A stretch of 13,834 nucleotides of DNA from Clostridiales bacterium (GTDB lineage Bacteria > Bacillota > Clostridia > Oscillospirales > Oscillospiraceae). The stretch covers positions 1 through 13,834 of the forward strand of contig JAJQAS010000231.1 of the NCBI GenBank assembly GCA_021203685.1. Direction: 5' to 3'. Each line of letters begins with the position of its first letter. The first letter of the stretch is position 1. Below are positions 8,082 to 13,386 of the stretch, one piece after another. Made by a program: the position numbers and the translations under genes. The notes below the pieces were generated by a model. It made no database searches, had not been told where the DNA came from, and saw only the letters and a program-made list of their open reading frames with translations.

Positions 8082-8249
8082 GACGAACTCCTTTGACACA
8101 GGCAGTAATAAAAAACGGACTTTTTTGGATGTCTCGAAAGAATGAAAAACGGTGACTTTTTTACCATCCAGGAGACCCGCGTCTCCGCAGGGGCGGGTCT
8201 GTTCAAGCAGAAAAATGACCAAAAAATTTATCATCCAACCGTTTCAGTT
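8082..8249 (-). promoter_or_regulatory. Long structured 5' leader of the YcxB/BCCT unit
   Basis: About 160 bases separate the predicted start of transcription (near 8243) from the GTG. On the minus strand the leader has an 8-bp stem AGACCCGC...GCGGGTCT, a possible TGGATG/CATCCA pairing further down, and two near-copies of AAAAAAGTC(AC)CGTTTTT (plus-strand 8110-8127 and 8144-8162). No convincing terminator or known riboswitch fold was recognised. Confidence 0.4.
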
Positions 8250-8278
8250 AGTATAACATAGACAATCTATCTTGTCAA
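8250..8278 (-). promoter_or_regulatory. Sigma-A type promoter of the YcxB/BCCT unit
   Basis: On the minus strand TTGACA (complement of 8273-8278), a 17-base spacer, then TATACT (complement of 8250-8255). Near-consensus in both boxes. Confidence 0.85.
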
Positions 8279-8304
8279 CTGAGGGGGCCGTGCAAGCGCG
8301 CGGC

Positions 8305-8341
8305 GGGAACGCCTCCGCCCTGTCGGCGCGGAAGCGTTCCC
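8305..8341. terminator. GC-rich hairpin after the MFS gene
   Basis: GGGAACGCCTCCGC (8305-8318) pairs with GCGGAAGCGTTCCC (8328-8341) over 14 positions with one mismatch and a 9-base loop. It lies 45 bases beyond the MFS stop and just upstream of the next unit's promoter, where a terminator is expected. Neither side has a T run, so it may stabilise the mRNA end or act with Rho. Confidence 0.45.
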
Positions 8342-8385
8342 TGCATGAAACTTTCGTTATCCGAAAAGACGACTATCTTACGCGC

Positions 8386-9623
8386 TTACGAGGCCTGCTT
8401 CGCCTCGGACCGTTTGATGACCCGGCTCAGGATGAGTGTGACCGCGATGCACAGCGCGGCCATCACTGCGGCATAGGCCCAGGTCATCTTGTACCGTAGC
8501 TGTCCATCCAGCCGCCCACCAGGGTGTACATAAACACGTCGGGCAGATAGCCCAGGCAGGAGGCAATGCCGGAGACGCGGCCGGACATCTCTACAGGGAT
8601 ACCGGCGTCGGAGTGGACGGCGAAATACTGGCTGCGAACGGCGTAGATCAGCAGCAGGCCAAACATATAGTTGAAGATCACGCCGCCTACCAGGCCGCCC
8701 TGCACCGGCAGAATGATGAAAACAGCGAAAGACAGCACCAGACCGGCGCACCCGCCGATGATGACCTTGACGCGGGATTGCAGTTTATCCGCCAGGAAAC
8801 CGCCGCAGATGCCGCCCAGGCCTTGAACCAGGTAGCGGACGCCGCCCAAAGCGGACCCCATGGTGGCGGACATCCCATAATACTGCACCGCGTAGGTGTT
8901 GGCGTAACCGATCAGGCCGTAAACGCTGTAGGCGGTGAAGATGATGGCCACCAGCAGCCAGACACGGGGGATCAGCAGCGCCTTGAACAAGCCCTTGGTC
9001 ACTTCGATCACGCTCTCGCTCTGCTCTTCCTTTTTGGTGTCCTCAATAAAGAGGAAACTCAGGATGCCGATGACGATGACAATGATGGAACAGGTGCGGA
9101 TGGCCCAGGCGGTGCCCAAGGTCTCATTGGTGGCGGCGAAGTGGGCGTAGACGGCGGTCATGGCGAACACGCCCAGGGCGTTCAAGATGCCCCGCAGCCC
9201 TTCCTGCAAGCCGAACAGACGCCCCTGTTCTTCCTCGGTGCCCAGCATACGGGTGGCCTTGATGCAGGCGGACCAGTAGGTAATGATGGTGCTGATGCCC
9301 ATCAGGATAAAAATGACCCGGCAGACGTTGTAGGACGGGAAGGTGGAGAACCACCAGCCCAAAACACCGGTGGCCAGGAAGGAAAAGGTCAGCAGTTTGC
9401 GGGCGGAAAATTTATCTGCGATGGCCCCGCCAATAAAATAGGAAACGGTGGCCATGGCTGCGTAACCAGAGGACAACAGACCCATTTGGGTGTTGGTCAG
9501 GTTCATGGCGTTCTGGATCTGAGTATAATAGGTTTCACGGATATAGGGCAGCTGGAAGATCATTCCGGCTCCCGCCGCCAGCAACAGCAGGGTGCCATAC
9601 TTTTTCACAGATTCTTTCTTCAT
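8386..9623 (-). CDS. YihN-like MFS transporter, frameshifted before the last helix
   Basis: AAAGGAGG (complement of 9634-9641) precedes the ATG by 10 bases. About 412 residues would be encoded if one base were restored. Seen: 11 hydrophobic segments in frame, the MFS loop signature GGAIADKFSARKLL after TM2, and an EEEQGRLFGLQEGLRGILN block. This block, the opening (F-LPYIRETYYTQIQ...LTN-QMG) and the late GYLPDVFMYTLVGGWMDSYG resemble E. coli YihN and its relatives, from memory. The frame ends early at a TGA (8484-8486). The missing end, YKMTWAYAAVMAALCIAVTL then ILSRVIKRSEAKQAS, continues in the neighbouring frame to TAA at 8386. One base is lacking near 8491-8497, where TACGGTACAAG should read TAC GGN TAC AAG. 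It is divergent from the flavoprotein operon and shares its leader design, so it probably carries that pathway's substrate or product. Confidence 0.85.
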
Positions 9624-9743
9624 TTAAAGGTTTCCTCCTTTGAACTCAATAAGCGGTGAGAAAGAATACTTCTCAGTTGTGTGCTGTCACTCCGCCTCCG
9701 TGCGCCCCGTCGGCTCGCGCCCGCCAAAGGATAGGATGAACGT

Positions 9744-9808
9744 GTCACAAAAGAAAAAAGCTGCAACGCCGGGTGGGCGTTACAACTCTCTGTGACTCTT
9801 TTGTAACG
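9744..9808 (-). promoter_or_regulatory. Attenuator-like 5' leader of the MFS gene
   Basis: Read on the minus strand from the predicted transcript start at about 9807. CGTTACAA (9808-9801) pairs perfectly with TTGTAACG (9785-9778) across a 15-base loop. The second arm overlaps the left arm of the terminator 9749-9784, so the two stems exclude each other. The 10 bases after the terminator (CTTTTGTGAC, 9753-9744) can pair fully with GTTACAAAAG (9807-9798), counting one G-U. The gene begins about 120 bases further on. Confidence 0.6.
9749..9784 (-). terminator. Leader terminator ahead of the MFS gene
   Basis: On the minus strand TGTAACGCC (complement of 9776-9784) pairs over 9 positions with GGCGTTGCA (complement of 9762-9770), one pair being G-U, across a 5-base loop. 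GC then T6-C-T4 follow. It lies between promoter and gene, so default transcription should stop after about 50 bases unless antitermination occurs. Confidence 0.75.
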
Positions 9809-9813
9809 AATAT

Positions 9814-9842
9814 AGTTTATTGTAATTCCTTTTGTTTGTCAA
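9814..9842 (-). promoter_or_regulatory. Sigma-A type promoter of the MFS gene
   Basis: On the minus strand TTGACA (complement of 9837-9842), a 17-base spacer, then TAAACT (complement of 9814-9819). Predicted start is about 9807, the first base of the GTTACA segment. Confidence 0.8.
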
Positions 9843-10017
9843 CCACTTTTTAAAAAACAGCAAACATTTTGTAGGAAACCGCCAAAAAGCGGAACCGTAT
9901 TTTGGCTAAACTGACGGATACTCTACCGTATTTCACTGCCTTCTCTGCTATTTTGAGCATGGAAGTAAGCTCCTCCCCAGCCCCTCCCAATTTTTTGATA
10001 TTTTTGCAAAAAACTGC
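9843..10017. promoter_or_regulatory. Regulatory gap between divergent promoters, with direct repeats
   Basis: This 175-base stretch between the two -35 boxes holds no gene. ACCGTATTT occurs twice in the same orientation (9894-9902 and 9925-9933), 31 bases or about three helical turns apart, with an inverted ACGG/CCGT pair (9914-9917 and 9926-9929) around the second copy. These could bind a regulator of either promoter. No regulator gene lies in the window. Confidence 0.35.
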
Positions 10018-10046
10018 TTGACAAAACAAGATCAGTACGCTATACT
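10018..10046 (+). promoter_or_regulatory. Sigma-A type promoter of the flavoprotein operon
   Basis: TTGACA (10018-10023), a 17-base spacer, then TATACT (10041-10046). The predicted start is near 10053, at the AGTTACA segment. Spacing from the -10 box to GTTACA differs by one base from that of the MFS promoter. Confidence 0.88.
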
Positions 10047-10052
10047 GGTCAC

Positions 10053-10136
10053 AGTTACACAGAGAACTTTCAGAGTAAAGTAACTAGGTGCCGTCCCCGT
10101 CTGGCATTTAGTTGCTTTTTTTGTTTTCTCTGGGAC
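10053..10136 (+). promoter_or_regulatory. Attenuator-like 5' leader of the flavoprotein operon
   Basis: AGTTAC (10053-10058) pairs with GTAACT (10080-10085), which is also the start of the terminator's left arm, so the 5' hairpin and the terminator exclude each other. An alternative inner hairpin is ACTTT (10066-10070) with AAAGT (10077-10081). The 14 bases after the T run (10123-10136) can pair with 10054-10067 at 12 of 14 positions. The plan matches the MFS leader. The ribosome binding site AGGAG lies at 10182-10186. Confidence 0.6.
10080..10122 (+). terminator. Leader terminator ahead of the flavoprotein operon
   Basis: GTAACTAGGTGCC (10080-10092) pairs with GGCATTTAGTTGC (10103-10115) at all 13 positions, three of them G-U, across a 10-base loop. 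T7 follows (10116-10122). It stands between the promoter and the first gene and should act as a regulated stop. Confidence 0.8.
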
Positions 10137-10195
10137 ACTACACGAAACGGAAACCCGCCCGCTCCGGGCCGGGGCCAGAACAGGAGTGAATCATC

Positions 10196-11650
10196 ATGGC
10201 AATTATCTCAAAAGAAGCGATCGTGAAGGGCCTTTTGGGTATCCTGAACGAGGACCAGGTAATCACCGATGAACAGGTGCTGAAAGACAGCAGCCTGGAC
10301 CGCTACCGCAAGTACGAGCAGGTGTTCGGCGTTTACACGCAGCCCGCCCCCGCCGCCGTCATCTATGTGGAAACCGCTCAGCAGGTTTCCGACGTACTGA
10401 AATTCTGCAACGCCAACGAAATCAACGTGGTACCCCGCACCGGGCACTCCGCCATCGAGGGCGGCCTGGAGACCGCGCTGGAGGACTCCATCGTGATGGA
10501 CGGGTCCCGCATGAACCAGTTCACGGTGAACGAGCACAATATGCAGGTCACCTGCGGCTGCGGCGTTCCCCTCCAGTATCTGGACGACGAGCTGCGGAAG
10601 ATGGGCTACACCACCGGCCACTCTCCCCAGTCCAAGCCTCTGGCCCAGATGGGCGGCCTGGTGGCCACCCGCAGCATCGGCCAGTTCTCCACCCTGTACG
10701 GCGGCATTGAGGACATGATCGTGGGGCTGGAGGCCGTGTTCCCCAACGGCCAGATCTGCCGCATCAAGAACGTGCCCCGCCGGTCTGTCGGGCCTGATAT
10801 CCGTCATATTATCTGCGGCAACGAGGGCGCTCTGTGCTTTATCACGGAGGTCACGGTGAAAATCTTCCGCTATATGCCGGAAAATAACCGCTACATCGGC
10901 TACAAGCTGGACGACAGCCAGATGAAGCTGGGCTTTGAGTGTCTGCGGGAGGTCATGGTGGCCGGCTACAAGCCCTCCTTCGCCCGCCTGTACGACGCCG
11001 CCGATGCCCAGCAGCATTTCAGCGGTTGGCTGGAAGATGACAAAGCCATCCTGATCTGGATGTGCGAAGGCCCCGCCGCCATCACTGAGGTGATGGAGCG
11101 CGCCATCCGGGAGATGATGAACGCCCACCCCGAGCTGGAGGAGGTCGACGCCAAGCTGATCGAGAAGTGGTACGGCGGCCTGAACTGGGGTTTTTTTTTT
11201 ATTGATAAGGAGCGGGAGGAGATCTACGCCACCAAGAACATCGGCATCACCACCGAGGTCTCCGGCTGCTGGGACTGCATCTATGACATCTACAAGACCG
11301 CTGTGGAGCGCCTCCAGGCGGAGGTACCGGACCTGACCATGATCGGCGGCCACTCCTCCCATTCCTACATCAATGGCACCAATATGTACTTCTGCTACTA
11401 CTACAATGTGGTGGACTGTCCGCCGGAGGAGGAGATCAACAAGTACCACAACCTGGTCAACCGCATCATCTGTGAACAGACGCTGAAATACGGCGGCTCC
11501 ATCTCCCATCACCATGGCCTGGGCAAGGCCCGCGCCCACTACGTCACCGAGGAATACGGCTCCTCCTACTATATGCTCAAGACGCTGAAGCAGGCCTTTG
11601 ACCCCAACGGCATCATGAACATGGGGACACTGATCCCGCTGCGCAAGTGA
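10196..11650 (+). CDS. FAD-binding oxidoreductase, alkyl-DHAP-synthase-like
   Basis: A 484-residue protein of the VAO/PCMH flavoprotein fold (GlcD/AGPS group). AGGAG (10182-10186) lies 9 bases before the ATG. Seen: FAD-binding segments at 79-90 (VPRTGHSAIEGG) and at SPQSKPLAQMGGLVATRSIG, a FARLYD segment with R264, GGHSSHSYINGTNMYF (H386, H389, Y391), and SHHHGLGKARAHY with H438-H440. The Arg, the H-SH-Y-G-YF block and the triple His are marks of alkyl-dihydroxyacetonephosphate synthase and its relatives rather than of plain D-lactate dehydrogenases. In AGPS these residues serve a non-redox ether-forming reaction. Here EtfB and EtfA follow directly, which argues for a dehydrogenase feeding electrons to ETF, probably from a 2-hydroxy acid or an alcohol. 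The substrate is unknown. A run of ten T (11191-11200) encodes part of WGFFFI. Confidence 0.85.
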   Translation: MAIISKEAIVKGLLGILNEDQVITDEQVLKDSSLDRYRKYEQVFGVYTQPAPAAVIYVETAQQVSDVLKFCNANEINVVPRTGHSAIEGGLETALEDSIVMDGSRMNQFTVNEHNMQVTCGCGVPLQYLDDELRKMGYTTGHSPQSKPLAQMGGLVATRSIGQFSTLYGGIEDMIVGLEAVFPNGQICRIKNVPRRSVGPDIRHIICGNEGALCFITEVTVKIFRYMPENNRYIGYKLDDSQMKLGFECLREVMVAGYKPSFARLYDAADAQQHFSGWLEDDKAILIWMCEGPAAITEVMERAIREMMNAHPELEEVDAKLIEKWYGGLNWGFFFIDKEREEIYATKNIGITTEVSGCWDCIYDIYKTAVERLQAEVPDLTMIGGHSSHSYINGTNMYFCYYYNVVDCPPEEEINKYHNLVNRIICEQTLKYGGSISHHHGLGKARAHYVTEEYGSSYYMLKTLKQAFDPNGIMNMGTLIPLRK

Positions 11651-11653
11651 GCA

Positions 11654-12436
11654 ATGGAGATTCTTGGCTGTTTTAAGCCGGTTCCAGACCTGGAACTGCT
11701 GTCCGCCGCCGACTGGACGGCGGACAGCGACCTCCAGGTGGACACCGCTTTTGTCCGCACGGTTTGGAACTGCTTTGATGAGAGCGGGCTGGAGCTGATG
11801 CTGCGGGCAGCCGAGGACAATGGCTCTGTCCGTCTGCACGCCCTGACGGTCGGCCCCAAAGGTCACGAGACTTATCTGAAGACCCTTTACGCCCTGGGCT
11901 TTGCTCAGGCGGTCCGGGTGAACTGCGAAGCGGACCTCCGCTTCTGTCCTGAGTGGATCGCCCGGTGCGTCCACACCTATCTTTCGGCCCATCCGGAGAT
12001 CACCGCCGCTGTGTTGGGGGCGCAAAGCGCCGATGGGTCCAACAGCCAGACAGCCCTGCTGCTGGCAGAACGGCTGGGCTGGCCCTGCGTCACCCAGGTG
12101 GCCGCTTTTTCGGTGGGGGCGGACGGCACCATGAGCGTTTCGTCAATGACGGACGAAGGCGCCCTGACCCAAACCATCACCGGCCCTGTTGTCCTCAGCG
12201 TGGGGAACGTGTCCGGGGCCTATCTCCGCGTCCCCACCATAAAGGCCCGGCGGCAACTGGGTCGGCAGCCGGTGACGGTGCTGCCCTGCCCCGACCCCCC
12301 GCCGGAGGGGGCCACCCTCTGTTCTCTCGCCGCCCCGGAAACCGGGCGGGCGGCGGTCGTGATCCCCGGCGACACCCTGGAAGAACGGACAAAGCTGTTT
12401 TATCAGCAATACTGGAAAGCGTGGGTGAAGCCGTGA
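11654..12436 (+). CDS. etfB: Electron transfer flavoprotein, beta subunit
   Basis: A 260-residue protein of usual EtfB length. The ATG is 3 bases after the previous stop with only a weak ribosome binding site, so translation is probably coupled. The N terminus MEILGCFKPVPD matches the EtfB opening. ADGSNSQT (126-133) is the nucleotide-binding motif (usually DGDT-Q), followed by ALLLAERLGWPCVTQV. GAYLRVPTIKARRQL is the late R-P-K segment. EtfB holds an AMP or a second FAD and forms the electron entry face of the EtfAB heterodimer in the cytoplasm. It lies between an FAD oxidase and EtfA in the same order as lactate dehydrogenase/ETF operons of anaerobic Firmicutes. It overlaps EtfA by four bases. 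Confidence 0.92.
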   Translation: MEILGCFKPVPDLELLSAADWTADSDLQVDTAFVRTVWNCFDESGLELMLRAAEDNGSVRLHALTVGPKGHETYLKTLYALGFAQAVRVNCEADLRFCPEWIARCVHTYLSAHPEITAAVLGAQSADGSNSQTALLLAERLGWPCVTQVAAFSVGADGTMSVSSMTDEGALTQTITGPVVLSVGNVSGAYLRVPTIKARRQLGRQPVTVLPCPDPPPEGATLCSLAAPETGRAAVVIPGDTLEERTKLFYQQYWKAWVKP

Positions 12437-13386
12437 GGACAGTTTTGGTATGCAACGCTTTTTCCGGCGAGGCGCAGAAGCGCATTTCCGCCCTGACCCG
12501 GCTGGCTGCTGACGCCGGCCTGTGCCCGGAGGAGCTTATTCTGTTCGCCCCCTCGGCGACGGCGGTTTGTCAGCTGAACCAGCCCTGCCGGCAGGTGCGG
12601 GTACTCACCGCAGCCCACTACGAAACCGAACCATACCTCTCCGCTCTGGCCCGGCTGGCAGAGGAGCGGGACGAAGGACCGGCGTTGTGGCTGTTTGACA
12701 GCAGCTTCGCCGGGCAGGAGCTGGCCGTCCGGCTGGGGGCGCGCATGGGCGGCTGCTCCCTGTGCGGAGTACAGGCTCTGCGCCTGGAAAACGGGCAGCT
12801 TTTCACCCAAAAAATGGTCTATTCCAACCATATGCTGGGGGAATTTCGGCTGGAGCGTTCCTTCTGCTGCCTGTCTCTGGCGGCGGGCGTCTCCGGGCCG
12901 CTCCCCCCTGCGGCGTCCGCAGTCTTTTTGACGCAGCCGGTCTGCTGCCCGGGAGAGAGTCAGTTGACTCCCCCCGAAAAAACGGACAGCCTGGCCGACG
13001 CCCGGTTGCTGATTGCTGTGGGACGGGGCGCAGGCTCCAAGGCGGCGGTGCAGGAGATGGAAGCGCAGGCCGCCTCCATCGGCGTTCAGCTGGGGGTGTC
13101 CCGGCAGGCCGCCATGAACGCCTGGGCGCCGATGGACCGGCTGTTGGGCATCTCCGGCGTACTGGCCCACCCGGAAGTCTGCATTGCCGCCGGGGTGTCC
13201 GGAGCGGCAGCGTTCCTGGCCGGCGTGGACAAGAGCCGCCGCCTTGTGGCGGTGAACACCGATCCCAACGCCCCCATCTGTCAGCAGGCAGACGTGGTGG
13301 TAGAGGGGGATTGTGTGACGTTCCTGAAGCTGCTCACAAACTTGATTTCTCAGGAGGACGAGCATGGCACTACTCCAACCCTTTGA
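12433..13386 (+). CDS. etfA: Electron transfer flavoprotein, alpha subunit, with a divergent FAD loop
   Basis: A 317-residue protein starting at GTG 12433, which overlaps the EtfB stop as GTGA. The frame is open far upstream, but that part is only a shadow of EtfB. The N-terminal domain begins VRTVLVCN. The C-terminal FAD domain shows GRGAG (197-201), GVSRQAA with R224, a LLGISG segment, IAAGVSGAAAF (to F261) and VNTDPNAPI (N275-D277). This is the family order. Several usual FAD contacts differ: the normal GQTGKT reads GISGVL and the normal GISGA-QH reads GVSGAAAF, so the conserved Gln-His is lost. The partner is EtfB. The complex should take electrons from one or both FAD oxidases of this operon. 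Its 3' end overlaps the next gene by 23 bases. Confidence 0.9.
   Translation: MRTVLVCNAFSGEAQKRISALTRLAADAGLCPEELILFAPSATAVCQLNQPCRQVRVLTAAHYETEPYLSALARLAEERDEGPALWLFDSSFAGQELAVRLGARMGGCSLCGVQALRLENGQLFTQKMVYSNHMLGEFRLERSFCCLSLAAGVSGPLPPAASAVFLTQPVCCPGESQLTPPEKTDSLADARLLIAVGRGAGSKAAVQEMEAQAASIGVQLGVSRQAAMNAWAPMDRLLGISGVLAHPEVCIAAGVSGAAAFLAGVDKSRRLVAVNTDPNAPICQQADVVVEGDCVTFLKLLTNLISQEDEHGTTPTL

Noticed and set aside
8613..9659. Plus-strand frame of 348 codons opposite the MFS gene
   Set aside because: The translation is rich in Gly, Asp and Gln without domains, and it runs across the MFS ribosome binding site; it is a shadow.
10053..10136. Leader as a T-box, BglG/LicT RAT or ANTAR target
   Set aside because: No T-box sequence or specifier loop, no RAT-like consensus, and the hairpin loops do not meet the ANTAR A1/G4 hexaloop rule.
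10208..12025. Minus-strand open frame of 605 codons opposite the FAD oxidase and EtfB
   Set aside because: It spans two well-supported plus-strand genes and their junction, and its product has no recognisable fold.
11953..12432. EtfA extended upstream to 11953
   Set aside because: The added residues only mirror EtfB in another frame and are Arg/Gly/Pro-rich; the GTG at 12433 gives a normal EtfA start.
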